A stretch of DNA of 14,008 nucleotides from an uncultured Oscillospiraceae bacterium (lineage in GTDB: Bacteria; Bacillota; Clostridia; Oscillospirales; Oscillospiraceae): positions 1-14,008 of the forward strand of contig CANQKJ010000024.1 of assembly GCA_947624465.1 (NCBI GenBank), read 5' to 3'. Below, piece after piece: positions 1 to 8,544 of this stretch. The notes under the pieces are model-generated. The model was not told the origin of the DNA. It ran no database searches and saw only the letters and a list, made by a program, of their open reading frames with translations. Numbering within the stretch: position 1 is the stretch's first letter; the number at the start of each line of letters is the position of its first letter. The position numbers and the translations under genes are program-made.

Positions 1-70
1 CTCTGTGGAAGAGGCTGTCTTTATCCTCCAACGCCAAGGCTATCTCGTGACTGCCCCTGTTTCCTCTTAG
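1..70 (+). CDS. C-terminal end of an unidentified protein (partial)
   Basis: Reading from base 2, an open frame gives 22 residues ending VTAPVSS and a TAG stop at 68-70; the beginning lies outside the window. The tail (a VEEAVFILQRQGYLV segment) looks like an amphipathic helix followed by a turn, as in the last part of a winged-helix or similar small domain, but it is too short to assign. Support for a real gene is positional: a rho-independent terminator in the same orientation follows within 25 bases, and the gene is convergent with the kinase that ends at 179. Function unknown. Confidence 0.45.
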   Translation, partial: SVEEAVFILQRQGYLVTAPVSS

Positions 71-93
71 GTCTTATCTTCAATCTTAAATTT

Positions 94-119
94 CGGTCCG
101 CTTCGGGGGGCCTGTTTTT
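94..119 (+). terminator. Rho-independent terminator of the left partial gene
   Basis: GGTCC at 95-99 pairs with GGGCC at 108-112 around a loop containing CTTCGG, followed by TTTTT at 115-119. The middle pair is a G-U wobble when read on the + strand but an A-C mismatch on the minus strand, and the T run lies only on the + side. It therefore mainly serves the + strand gene ending at 70; any role for the convergent kinase operon is secondary. Confidence 0.6.
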
Positions 120-178
120 GTGCGTCCTTTTTCGGAATGGCACTCAAATTGCAATGTTTCAACCTTTTCCTATTCCTC

Positions 179-1732
179 CTAAAGCGCCTCCACCGCCGTC
201 CGCTCCACGGACAGCAGGGTGCGGTACTGTTTCATGTAGGCGTTGAAGCCCTCCACGTCCTCCGCCAGCGGGGCCACCGTGGTCCCGGACACCCCGGCAA
301 AGACACGGCTGTTCAGATAGTCCTCCAGAGTCTCCCCCTCTGCCCGGTTGAGCCGGTAGGCAGCCAGCAGCGCCATGCCGTAGGGGCCGCCCTCGCCGGC
401 GGTCTCCATACAGGTCACGGGGGCGCTGCAGGCGGCCGCCAGATACCGCTGTCCCACGCCGGGGGTCTTGAACAGGCCGCCGTGGCCGGTGAGGAAGTCG
501 ATGTTCACCCGCTCCTCCGCCAGGATGTCCATGCCGATCTTCAATGTCGCCATGGTGGAGTAGAGCTGGGCCCGGAAGAAGTTTGCCAGCGTGAATCTGC
601 TGTCCGGCCGCCGGACCACCAGAGGCCGCCCCGCGTCCATGTGGGTCACGCCCTCGCCGGCCAGATAGTTGCACACCGTCACGCCGCCGCAGTCCGGGTC
701 GCCCTCCAGGCTTTTTTGGTACAGTTTGGTGTACAGTTCGCCGGTATCGGGGGCGGCGCCGAACAGCTCCGCGGTCTCCCGCAGCACCCCCGCCCAGGCG
801 TTGGTGTCGTTGGTGCAGTTGTTGCAGTGGACCATGGCCACCGGCCTGCCGGTGGGGGTGGTCACCAGGTCAATCTCCTCATAGACCTTCTTCAGCGGCT
901 GCTCCAGCACCACCATGGAGAAGATGGAGGTGCCGGCAGACACGTTGCCCGTCCGGATGGCCACCGCGTTGGTGGCCGCCATGCCGGTGCCCGCGTCCCC
1001 CTCGGCGGGGGCAAAGGGGATGCCGGCCGGCAGCAGGCCGTCCAGCCGGGCGGCCCCCTCCGGGGTCAGGGAGCCGGCGTCCTCCCCCGCCGTCAGCACG
1101 GCGGGCAGGATGTCCTCCAGCCTCCAGGGCAAATCCCGGTCCGAGATGAGATGGTCGAACTTCTCCAGCATATCCCTGTCATAGCAGAGCTTTTCCGAGT
1201 CGATGGGGAACATCCCGGAGGCCTCGCCGATGCCCACGGCGTTCACCCCGGTGAGCATGTAGTGGACATATCCCGCCAGGGTGGTGATATGGGCGATCCG
1301 CGAGACATGATCTTCCCCGTTCAGCACCGCCTGATACAGGTGGGCGATGGACCACCGCTGGGGGATGTTGAAGCCGAATAGGGAGGTCAGCTCCTCCGAG
1401 GCCCGGCCTGTCATGGTATTCTGCCAGGTGCGGAAGGGGACCAGCAGCTTCCAGTCCGCGTCAAAGGCCAGATACCCGTGCATCATGGCGGACACGCCCA
1501 TAGCTCTGACGTTTTCCCGGCCCTCCACGCCCGCGATGGCCGCTTTCAGCCCGGTCCAAACCTCGTCCAGGGAGTAGGTCCAGACACCGTTTTCATAACT
1601 GCTGGCCCAGGTGTAGTCCCCGGATGAGACCGGGGCATGGCTCCCGTCGATGGCCACCGCCTTGATCCGGGTAGAGCCAAACTCGATGCCTAAGCAAAGA
1701 CCCTCATCATGGGCCGTCTGTTCCCGCCGCAT
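179..1732 (-). CDS. FGGY-family carbohydrate (pentulose-type) kinase
   Basis: 517 residues, the usual length for ATP-dependent FGGY sugar kinases, which phosphorylate a ketose or polyol in the cytoplasm. The N-terminal phosphate-loop strand [12 protein letters not shown] (residues 15-26) opens the first actin-like domain. EGDAGTGM (244-251) carries Asp246, which fits the catalytic base of the family, and [13 protein letters not shown] (417-429) with ETAGEGG (443-449) forms the C-terminal nucleotide-binding part. ATG at 1732 is chosen because AAGGAGG lies 8 bases upstream; the GH2 gene stops 15 bases before the start, so the two are one operon. From memory, the protein resembles the FGGY subgroup found beside L-arabinose genes in Firmicutes and often labelled xylulokinase or ribulokinase, but no isomerase or epimerase is in the window, so the substrate is not assigned. 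Confidence 0.9.
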   Translation of the reverse strand: MRREQTAHDEGLCLGIEFGSTRIKAVAIDGSHAPVSSGDYTWASSYENGVWTYSLDEVWTGLKAAIAGVEGRENVRAMGVSAMMHGYLAFDADWKLLVPFRTWQNTMTGRASEELTSLFGFNIPQRWSIAHLYQAVLNGEDHVSRIAHITTLAGYVHYMLTGVNAVGIGEASGMFPIDSEKLCYDRDMLEKFDHLISDRDLPWRLEDILPAVLTAGEDAGSLTPEGAARLDGLLPAGIPFAPAEGDAGTGMAATNAVAIRTGNVSAGTSIFSMVVLEQPLKKVYEEIDLVTTPTGRPVAMVHCNNCTNDTNAWAGVLRETAELFGAAPDTGELYTKLYQKSLEGDPDCGGVTVCNYLAGEGVTHMDAGRPLVVRRPDSRFTLANFFRAQLYSTMATLKIGMDILAEERVNIDFLTGHGGLFKTPGVGQRYLAAACSAPVTCMETAGEGGPYGMALLAAYRLNRAEGETLEDYLNSRVFAGVSGTTVAPLAEDVEGFNAYMKQYRTLLSVERTAVEAL

Positions 1733-1747
1733 TATGCGTGCCTCCTT

Positions 1748-4099
1748 TTACTGTATCCCGTCCAAAAACCTGACCGCCGCCTGCGCGGAGCCGTGCCCGC
1801 TCTCCGCCTTGACCGTCACATCGCCCTCTGGCTGGATGATGGCCAGGGCCTCGCCGTAGTAGGTGTCGGTGGCGTCGGTGAGGTAGCCCCGCTCGCTATA
1901 GGGGCAGGCGCTGCCCAGGGCCAGCAGCCTGCCGCCCTCCACGCGCACCTTGACATCCCCCCGCTCCAGAGGCTTGACGGTGCCGTTCCCGTCGGTATAG
2001 CGCAGCCGGACGTAGAGCAGGTCGCCGGGCTTCACCGTCTCCTGCTCCGGGATGAGGGTCAGCTTCGTCTCCTCCCCGGCGGTGCGGAGGCTAGTCCGGG
2101 CGGCCTCATTGCCATTCTCGTCATAGACCACGGCGGTGAACTCTCCCGGCTGATAAGTTACCTTGAACTTCACCTGATGGCTGGCGGGCAGTTTCTTCCG
2201 GCCCAGGGACTTCCCGTTCAGCAGCAGCTCCGCCTCCGCCCCACGGGCGTAGACCTCCACCGTGGTGGACTTCCCCTCGCAGCCCTGCCAGGACCAGCTC
2301 TCGATGGCGTTGGTCATCCGCCACGCGCCGGGGGAGTGCTTCTCGCTGGCCCACTTCACCGGGACCACCCCGATGCGGACGGGGCACAGCTCAAAGGCCA
2401 CCTGGGTGTAGGCCATCTGGCAGGTCTCGGTGCCGATCAGGTCGATGGTCCCCGCGCCGGCGGCGATCCAGCCGGGGACGTGCTCGAACTCCGGGGCGTA
2501 CTCTTTGTATTCCCAGGCCCCAATACCTACCTCGCCCAGATAGTCCATCCCTGTCCACACAAAGTCGCCGATGAGAGCGGGGTTGTCCTTGGCCAGATCA
2601 TAGAAGGCGGCTGCGTCGGAGCAGAAGGTCTCGCTGCCCAGGATGACCCGGTTCGGGTATTTCTTCAGGTCCTTTTTGTAGCGGTTGACGCCGTAATTGT
2701 AACCGGCGACATCCACTCTTGCAAAGGCGTCTCTGGTCTTTACGTCGCTGCCGTAGAGGGTGGCCCCGAACTTCATGAATCCGGCGCCCAGCAGGCCAGC
2801 CACATTGTTGATGAACTCGCTGCCCACCGCCTTTTTCTTCTGGGGTTTGCCCTTGTTCTTCTCCGCCTTGGCCGCCTCAGCCTTGGCCTTGTCGTCGGAG
2901 TAGACGCCGAACCCCATGGAGCTGAGGAAGTTGAAGAAGATGTTGATGCCGCAGGTGACGGGCCGGTCATCCAGGGTGTGGAGATAGTCCCGCATTTGCC
3001 CTGTCAGCTCGATGCCTTTCTTCTGGGCGGTCTCTGCCACCTCGTTGCCGATGGAGTACATCACCACGGCGGGGTGGTTCCGGTCCTTCTCCACCAGCAG
3101 CTTCAAATCGTTCCGCCAGTTTTTCTCCACAAAATTGGCGTAGTCGTACTGGGTCTTGTGGATGTACCACATGTCCGCGTACTCGTCCAGCACCATAACA
3201 CCCAATTCGTCGCAGGCGTCCAGGACGGCCTTGCTGGCCGGATTGTGGGCGGAGCGGATGGCGTTATACCCCGCCTTTTTCAGCAGGGCGATCTTCCGCC
3301 GGGCGGCGAAGGGATGCTCCATGGCCCCCAGGAGTCCGTTGTCGTGGTGGATGCAGGCCCCCAGCAGCAGGGTGCGCTTCCCGTTGAGCCGGAAGCCGCC
3401 TTTGGCGTCGCACTCCACCGAGCGGATGCCGAAGCGGACCTCCTGCATGTCCTCGCCACAGGTGAGGCGGCAGGTATACAGCTTGGGATGTTCCGGGCTC
3501 CACAGCTCCGCCCCGGCCAGGATGAACTTCATCGGATCGGAGGACTCCTTCGACGCCAGCACCACTTCTCCGTCCAGGATCTCGCACTTAACGGGGCCCG
3601 CCCCGGTGGTCTCAAAATCCACACTGACCTTGCGGGCCCTGAAATCCACCGTCCTGACGGCGACGCTCTCCGGAATGATATGCTCTTTGGGCAGAGTCAC
3701 CAGGGTCACGGGGCGGTAGATGCCCGCACCGGAGTACCACCGGGAATTGGGCTGGTCGGCGTTATGGGCCACCACCCGGATGGTGTGCCTCCCTTCAGTC
3801 ACCGGCACCTTAAAGCCGAAGTATCCGTTGGGGTGGGCGGGGACGCCCGCTCCGTCCAGCCAGACTTCCGCGTTGTGGTAGACGCCCTCGAACTCGATAT
3901 AGGTGGCGTCCGCCGGGGCGTCGAACTCTTTGAGGTACTCGTAGTCCCGGCCGGCGAACCAGCCGGTGTTGGTGCCGCCGGCGCTGTCCGCCGTGCGGGG
4001 CTCGGAGAGCATGGCATCATGGGGGAGATTAATAGGCTGCCAAAAGTCTGTCCCTATACGGCGAAAAACCCAATCCTCAAGAAAAGATAGCTTTCTCAC
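1748..4099 (-). CDS. Glycoside hydrolase family 2 (beta-galactosidase-like), cytoplasmic
   Basis: 783 residues with GH2 architecture. A jelly-roll sugar-binding domain (about 1-140, with NLPHDAM and RWYSGAGIYRPV) is followed by an immunoglobulin-like domain (about 145-235), a TIM barrel (about 240-560), then two further beta domains (DUF4982-like about 600-665, and a C-terminal Ig-like domain). Glu353 in SIGNEV fits the acid/base and Glu490 in LGSETF the nucleophile; the RSAHNP motif is also present. The barrel carries a Lys/Ala-rich loop near 400-426. There is no signal peptide, so it acts on imported oligosaccharides. The frame also opens at TTG 4111, but GTG 4099 is preferred: GGGTGA lies 6 bases upstream and the TATAAT box at 4126-4131 would leave almost no leader for TTG. 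No NxK glucuronide-recognition motif was recognised, so beta-galactosidase-type activity is the best guess. It is first in an operon with the FGGY kinase. Confidence 0.9.
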   Translation of the reverse strand: MRKLSFLEDWVFRRIGTDFWQPINLPHDAMLSEPRTADSAGGTNTGWFAGRDYEYLKEFDAPADATYIEFEGVYHNAEVWLDGAGVPAHPNGYFGFKVPVTEGRHTIRVVAHNADQPNSRWYSGAGIYRPVTLVTLPKEHIIPESVAVRTVDFRARKVSVDFETTGAGPVKCEILDGEVVLASKESSDPMKFILAGAELWSPEHPKLYTCRLTCGEDMQEVRFGIRSVECDAKGGFRLNGKRTLLLGACIHHDNGLLGAMEHPFAARRKIALLKKAGYNAIRSAHNPASKAVLDACDELGVMVLDEYADMWYIHKTQYDYANFVEKNWRNDLKLLVEKDRNHPAVVMYSIGNEVAETAQKKGIELTGQMRDYLHTLDDRPVTCGINIFFNFLSSMGFGVYSDDKAKAEAAKAEKNKGKPQKKKAVGSEFINNVAGLLGAGFMKFGATLYGSDVKTRDAFARVDVAGYNYGVNRYKKDLKKYPNRVILGSETFCSDAAAFYDLAKDNPALIGDFVWTGMDYLGEVGIGAWEYKEYAPEFEHVPGWIAAGAGTIDLIGTETCQMAYTQVAFELCPVRIGVVPVKWASEKHSPGAWRMTNAIESWSWQGCEGKSTTVEVYARGAEAELLLNGKSLGRKKLPASHQVKFKVTYQPGEFTAVVYDENGNEAARTSLRTAGEETKLTLIPEQETVKPGDLLYVRLRYTDGNGTVKPLERGDVKVRVEGGRLLALGSACPYSERGYLTDATDTYYGEALAIIQPEGDVTVKAESGHGSAQAAVRFLDGIQ

Positions 4100-4125
4100 A
4101 ATTTCACCCAACTTTTGAAATACAA

Positions 4126-4149
4126 ATTATACCTCATATTTTGGACAAG
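4126..4149 (-). promoter_or_regulatory. Promoter -10 region of the GH2-kinase operon
   Basis: Read on the minus strand, a perfect TATAAT occupies 4126-4131, about 27 bases before the chosen GTG start. A weak -35 (TTTATA-like) 18 bases further upstream falls inside the terminator stem of the GH3 operon, so the two signals overlap. It marks the GH2-kinase pair as an independent transcription unit. Confidence 0.5.
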
Positions 4150-4180
4150 TATAAAGACCCGAAAAACCGGGCCTTTATAC
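4149..4180 (-). terminator. Terminator of the GH3 operon
   Basis: A 13-base inverted repeat, 4149-4161 with 4168-4180, around a six-base loop. On the minus strand the single irregular pair is a G-U wobble, on the + strand an A-C mismatch. The A-rich and T-rich stem ends (AAAGGCCCG, CGGGTCTTT) are typical of intrinsic terminators, although no long T run follows. It lies 20 bases after the last gene of the GH3 operon. Confidence 0.65.
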
Positions 4181-4199
4181 TATAGCATATATCTATCAA

Positions 4200-4985
4200 T
4201 CATTCATCCGCAGTAAGAATTGTTTGTGTTATTTCTGTTGGAATTTCAGATAACCCCATCACTGGCAAATCTAATAGTACGGTCACAACTTGGATGCCAT
4301 CTTTCAACTCGGACACATACTCCTTATCGCTGTCAGTTACTCTAAACACATATATGCCGTCCTTGAATTCATATGTACCTGCTTGAGCGCTGACGTATTG
4401 ACCCAAATCCGTGCTGAACAAGTTGAATGTACCATCTGCCTTACATACCATTTTCATCGTTGCACTGATACCACCAAAGTCAGCGGTACCGGAAAAAGTG
4501 GGAATATCCTCCCACGGGGTGTCGGATGCCACAAAGTCTGCATCCTCATTGGAGAACATTATATTACCCACGCCTCTTGCGCCCAAATCGAGGGAATATA
4601 CAAAGCTATGAGCCTTAGATACCTTATCATATTGCGAACGGATGTTGGTTCCGAGGCTGTCATTGAATGCAAAGGTCCAGCCTTGGCCTTCGGTAAAAGT
4701 GTAAGTCCCGCCTATAATGTCTTTCATCATATTGGCGTCAACGGTAAACTCGCCATCCTTACCCTTCAAGGTCACATCATAGGGCTCCTCCAGCAGGGTG
4801 ATGTTCCCTGAAAATACGACATCGTAAGTGCTGAGATCATCATCTGGAGGTGTGTAGTCGGAATGGTTCGCACCGGTAATGGCAACGGCCATCTGAACGG
4901 ACGCTGCCACAATGACAAGGCAGAGTACAACGGCAACAGCGGCAAGTATTTTGCTCTTAATAGAAAGACTCTTCATTTTGATCAC
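4200..4985 (-). CDS. Exported or membrane-anchored protein of unknown function (261 aa)
   Basis: Third gene of the GH3 operon. It begins with GTG at 4985, overlapping by 4 bases (GTGA) the stop of the preceding membrane-protein gene, which implies translational coupling; GGGAAGGGA lies just upstream. Residues 11-35 form a hydrophobic signal or anchor segment ending in AVA, which fits signal-peptidase cleavage; Cys22 has no proper lipobox. The mature part (about 220 residues) is polar, rich in Gly, Asp, Thr and aromatic residues, with alternating patterns such as GTYTFTEGQGWTFAF and GTYEFKDGIYVFRV that suggest a repeated beta structure, perhaps two lipocalin- or beta-sandwich-like units. No catalytic motif is recognised. 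Its place beside a secreted GH3 enzyme suggests an extracytoplasmic accessory role, such as glycan binding or enzyme docking, but this is inference. Confidence 0.8.
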   Translation of the reverse strand: MIKMKSLSIKSKILAAVAVVLCLVIVAASVQMAVAITGANHSDYTPPDDDLSTYDVVFSGNITLLEEPYDVTLKGKDGEFTVDANMMKDIIGGTYTFTEGQGWTFAFNDSLGTNIRSQYDKVSKAHSFVYSLDLGARGVGNIMFSNEDADFVASDTPWEDIPTFSGTADFGGISATMKMVCKADGTFNLFSTDLGQYVSAQAGTYEFKDGIYVFRVTDSDKEYVSELKDGIQVVTVLLDLPVMGLSEIPTEITQTILTADE

Positions 4986-5377
4986 CTGTTCCCTTCCCAG
5001 CGCATGAAAGCCGAAATGATTTCAAACACAATCATTCCCGCAAAGGCAACTGTGGTTACGATCATAGCGGTAGTGATCGGATCGGAGGCAATCCCATAAT
5101 ACTGATGGGAATAGTACATGAAGCGTGAGTTGAGAAACACCGCGAAACCGGCACCGAAAAGCGCCATCACGACGGCAGGACCGAACCCAAAGAAATCATG
5201 CCATGTGAATACCAGTGACGCAACGATGCCCAACCCCAAAAGTACATCGACCGCAGGTACGAATCCGTAGCTGTCCTGCCCCGCCACCGAGTACGCAATG
5301 AGCGCGGCAAGCGCAAAGGCTGTGGCGATCAGGTTGACAAAAACGCCGGGTCTCTTGTTTTTCAAAATCCCGCTCAT
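4982..5377 (-). CDS. Small four-helix integral membrane protein (131 aa), unknown function
   Basis: Second gene of the GH3 operon. ATG 5377 is chosen over an in-frame start further upstream (5434) because AAGGAGGGG lies 7 bases before it and because it begins one base after the GH3 stop codon at 5379. The protein starts MSGILKNKRPG and has four predicted membrane segments near residues 13-31, 42-57, 63-80 and 100-123, with short loops; a Tyr-rich loop (FMYYSHQYYGI) sits between helices 3 and 4. No transporter signature or catalytic residues are recognised. Tight packing between the GH3 gene and the exported-protein gene suggests the three products act together at the membrane, for example as an anchor or partner for the GH3 enzyme's own membrane helix. 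Confidence 0.85.
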   Translation of the reverse strand: MSGILKNKRPGVFVNLIATAFALAALIAYSVAGQDSYGFVPAVDVLLGLGIVASLVFTWHDFFGFGPAVVMALFGAGFAVFLNSRFMYYSHQYYGIASDPITTAMIVTTVAFAGMIVFEIISAFMRWEGNR

Positions 5378-5378
5378 G

Positions 5379-8342
5379 TTATTTCCCCTCCTTGTCTTTT
5401 TTCCCACCGCTGGCAAGCATGCCGACAATGCCAAGCGCCGTGAGGCAGCCGAAGATGACGTCGATGTCGATTAATGCAGTCTCCCACCACGGCGTTGTCT
5501 GAACGATCTGAACCGAGGACGACACGCCGTTTACAGCTTTCGAATTGACAAACACATAGAGGATTCTATGGCAAGCCTCCCGAACTGCGGCAAACAGATT
5601 GACGTCATTGAGGAGGGATTCCTTATTGAGTTCACTGTCGCGGTTGTTCCCGGGGAGAAGCATCAGTTTGTCGTTGCCAAACGCAATTGAGCGGCCACAC
5701 ATATAGGGTTCAAGCGCATTATCCGTTATGGTGTACCCCATGAATCCCCACTCGGTACGGAGAATGTCGTTCTGCAGTTCATCGCTCTCTCCGACCCAGT
5801 CCGGGCCGATGCGGTTCAGCGAGGTCATGACATTCATGGCCTTCCCGACGGCGACCGCACCCTCAAAGGCTCTAAGAGAATTTTCACGGGCGGCCTGTTC
5901 GTTGACATACACGGCAAAGCCGTAGCGGTCAGTCTCCTGGTCATTGAAAGCGAAGTGCTTGGGCCCTGCCACCACACCGTTGGACTGCAGTCCGGCGACC
6001 ATCTGGGCGCCGGTGATATAGGTCATCATGCTGTCCTCGGAATAGTATTCGAAATTCCGTCCGGCATAGGGGTGGCGGTGCAGATCGAGGCCGGGTCCCC
6101 AAAGACTGGTGAGGCCGGCGTAGTAGCAGTCCTCGCTCAGCATCTCACCCGTTCTATAGGTCAGCTCCTGATTGAATGTCGAAGCCTGAATTGTCTCAGA
6201 CGGATACATCCGCGGATCCACGGAACTGTATTTAGCGATGCCGGAAAAAGCCGTAGAACCCTGGTCATATTCAGATGAGTAGTTCACAGCCGGGCCGGAG
6301 CCGACGCCGTCGTTATCGCTTGTTCCCGGGAAAGAAATGCCGAGGATGGGATCGATTGCGCCGAAGTTCTTGCCGACGGTAGCAATCATTTCCTCTACCA
6401 TGAGCTGATCGAGGAGATCCTCCCAGATTTCGTCGTCGTAGTCTTTGCCCCTGGCCATCATGATATTCATAGCGCCTTCAACACCGTATTGATAGGTGTC
6501 GCCCACTGGCTCACCCTTCTCATAGACAGGCAGAAAGGTGATGTGGTCGATCATCTTCTGATTCGCCGCAACGGCAGCTATACCACTTGACCAACTTCCC
6601 TGCCAATCGGATCGGGTCAAATAAGTTACTGTGCCCTCGCCGAGAAGGAGATTCAGATCCGCATCGCCGAGACGGTTCGTGACCTCTGCATCGGAATTAT
6701 AGTGATACAGGCCGTTTTGGGTAGTAAAGCCATTTTCAGTAAAAGCGGGATTCGTGAGAGTGGTGAAAGAGGAATTGTCCCACGTTTTAACAAGGGACGA
6801 GTCGCCCTCAGCCGTCATACCATCGGAAACGGTTTTCCCCTTGGCCGCAAGGACATTGTTCAGGGCTTCATGCGCACCATTGCCGATAGCAAAGTAGTAG
6901 GTACCGTCATCAAGAATCCATGCCTTTGCGTTTTTATAGTCGTAACTGGCGATATTGTATGTATCCATTTTAAGAGTCAGCGTCTCTTCCTCATTCGGCT
7001 GGAGGAGAGCTGTCTTGCCGAAGTTCACAAGTTGAATGGCAGACTTTTCAACGCAGTTCTCCTTATCATAAGCGGTATATGGACTCTGAACATAGAGCTG
7101 CACCACGTCCTTGCCCGGAACCAATCCTGTGTTTCTCACCCTTACCACAGCGGTAATCACGTCGTCCTGAACGGTGAGGTCAACGAGCTCCTGCTCAAAC
7201 GTAGTATAACTGAGGCCGTAGCCAAAGGAATAATCCACCTCTTCACCGTAGTTCCAACTGCCACTTGATTTGAATGTTCCAGCGCTGCCATCGGCATTAC
7301 CCTCTTTCAGTACAGTATCCTCATAGCGGGTCTCATAATACTTGTATCCCACATAGATTCCTTCGGAGAAGACCGTGTACTTCGTTCCACCGGCACCGAT
7401 GCCGAGGACGCTGTCAGCCGCCGCCAGAATATCGGCGGCATTTGTGTACTCCGCCGTGCCTGCCATCTGATAGGCTGCGGAGGAACGGGAGTCGGCGGCG
7501 TAGATGTCAGTGAGCTTTCCGGAGGGATTGACTGCGCCGGAAAGGATGCTGCCCAGCGCTTTTGTGCCACGGGCCCCAAGGCCGCCGACCTGAAGAATTG
7601 CCCCAACCTTGGAATCGTTTTTCAGTGCGTTTACCGCAAGCGCAGACGGAGAGTTCACGATCACGACGACCTTATCTGAAATTTCCTCCGCTTTTGCAAC
7701 GAGGCTGAGTTCGGTATTTGTCAGCTCATAATAGCCATCAGCCGCATCGTTGCCCTCGCCGGAGACCCGGGAAAGCACCACAATCGCCGCATCAGAGTAT
7801 GCGGTGACATCATCAACAGGAATGCCCGCGGGGTCAGGCTCTGTCAACGGATCGGACTTATAATCAAGACCTAGGGATTCATAGTAGCTCCATACGGTCG
7901 GATTAACGGAAAAACCAGCGCTCTCAAGCCCACGTTTCAGAGTCCAGTTTATCTCGCTGTTTCCTGTGTTGCCGATGGCCGCATTTCCGGAGGAACCGCC
8001 ATAAACGAGAGCGGTACTCGCTTTGCCAAGTGCCGTCACGCTTGCCCCTGAGGCAAGCGGAAGCGTACCGTCATTTTTCAGAAGAACAGTCCCCTCACCC
8101 ACGATTTCCTCAATCAAAGCTAATTTTTCATCCATAAAACTGTCGATGGACTGTGTGGTCTTCTTGAAATAGTTGGTATCCTCAGAGGCGTCTCCAATGT
8201 CGACAAGTTTATAGGACGAGGTACCCAGCATCTGGTTCACGTCTGCCCGCGCCTCAAATGCCAGACTGGTCAGCCCCAGCATAGTCGTAAAAATAAAAAC
8301 AAGAATTACAGTCAATCCGCGGCTGAGCAAATTGAGTTTCAT
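5379..8342 (-). CDS. Secreted, membrane-anchored glycoside hydrolase family 3 with permuted domain order
   Basis: 987 residues from ATG 8342, chosen because GGGGGAG lies 6 bases upstream and a signal peptide follows at once (hydrophobic 8-30, possible cleavage after ARA at 33). Domain order is reversed from the usual GH3. The alpha/beta sandwich normally at the C-terminus comes first (about 75-310, with GTVLLKNDGTLPL and later FGYGLSYT). Next is a fibronectin III-like domain (about 382-487), then the TIM barrel (about 640-930). The barrel keeps GRNFEYYSED (761-770), PKHFAFNDQET (794-804) and the nucleophile motif YTITDN with Asp874. A C-terminal helix (about 956-978) followed by a Lys-rich tail should hold the enzyme outside the membrane. 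The family includes beta-glucosidases, xylosidases and N-acetylglucosaminidases; permuted forms are known from rumen Firmicutes such as Ruminococcus albus. Substrate is not assigned. First gene of a three-gene operon. Confidence 0.92.
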   Translation of the reverse strand: MKLNLLSRGLTVILVFIFTTMLGLTSLAFEARADVNQMLGTSSYKLVDIGDASEDTNYFKKTTQSIDSFMDEKLALIEEIVGEGTVLLKNDGTLPLASGASVTALGKASTALVYGGSSGNAAIGNTGNSEINWTLKRGLESAGFSVNPTVWSYYESLGLDYKSDPLTEPDPAGIPVDDVTAYSDAAIVVLSRVSGEGNDAADGYYELTNTELSLVAKAEEISDKVVVIVNSPSALAVNALKNDSKVGAILQVGGLGARGTKALGSILSGAVNPSGKLTDIYAADSRSSAAYQMAGTAEYTNAADILAAADSVLGIGAGGTKYTVFSEGIYVGYKYYETRYEDTVLKEGNADGSAGTFKSSGSWNYGEEVDYSFGYGLSYTTFEQELVDLTVQDDVITAVVRVRNTGLVPGKDVVQLYVQSPYTAYDKENCVEKSAIQLVNFGKTALLQPNEEETLTLKMDTYNIASYDYKNAKAWILDDGTYYFAIGNGAHEALNNVLAAKGKTVSDGMTAEGDSSLVKTWDNSSFTTLTNPAFTENGFTTQNGLYHYNSDAEVTNRLGDADLNLLLGEGTVTYLTRSDWQGSWSSGIAAVAANQKMIDHITFLPVYEKGEPVGDTYQYGVEGAMNIMMARGKDYDDEIWEDLLDQLMVEEMIATVGKNFGAIDPILGISFPGTSDNDGVGSGPAVNYSSEYDQGSTAFSGIAKYSSVDPRMYPSETIQASTFNQELTYRTGEMLSEDCYYAGLTSLWGPGLDLHRHPYAGRNFEYYSEDSMMTYITGAQMVAGLQSNGVVAGPKHFAFNDQETDRYGFAVYVNEQAARENSLRAFEGAVAVGKAMNVMTSLNRIGPDWVGESDELQNDILRTEWGFMGYTITDNALEPYMCGRSIAFGNDKLMLLPGNNRDSELNKESLLNDVNLFAAVREACHRILYVFVNSKAVNGVSSSVQIVQTTPWWETALIDIDVIFGCLTALGIVGMLASGGKKDKEGK

Positions 8343-8515
8343 TTTAACTCCCCCTTGTTTTATGTTTCGGAAGTAGCTCCTAATAATTGACACTAACTGT
8401 CTTATCGCTAGATTGCATTTTACAAAGCAAAAATATAGCAAGAAAACCTTTCGCCCTTTTCACCTGCTTCCTGTTATATCCACATTTTGGGGTTGGCCAT
8501 TCCCTACTTATTTTT

Positions 8516-8544
8516 CTTATAGTATATATCACAATTTTACGCAA
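8516..8544 (-). promoter_or_regulatory. Candidate promoter of the GH3 operon
   Basis: On the minus strand TTGCGT (8539-8544) and TATAAG (8516-8521) are separated by 17 bases. The spacer holds GTAAAATTGTG and TGTGATATA; the latter also allows an extended -10 reading (TGA then TATATA at 8524-8529). The start would lie about 165 bases before the GH3 ATG, leaving a long leader in which I see no riboswitch-like fold. Confidence 0.35.

Noticed and set aside
1709..4090. Long open frame on the + strand (793 codons) opposite the GH2 gene, and a similar one at 137-1381 opposite the kinase
   Set aside because: Both are antisense to genes with clear family motifs and ribosome binding sites; their translations are rich in His, Gly, Pro and Val without any domain. 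High GC at third positions of the real genes removes stop codons on the other strand.
4200..4985. The 261-residue exported protein as a lipoprotein, because of Cys22 in its hydrophobic segment
   Set aside because: The residues before the Cys (VVL) do not fit a lipobox, which needs Gly, Ala or Ser just before it, and the hydrophobic stretch continues well past the Cys.
8392..8400. ACAGTTAGT on the minus strand before the GH3 gene (and ACAGTTTTA at 12366-12374) as LytTR binding half sites
   Set aside because: They resemble the AgrA half site, but the required partner half site about 12 bases away is absent at both places. Single 9-base matches are expected by chance.
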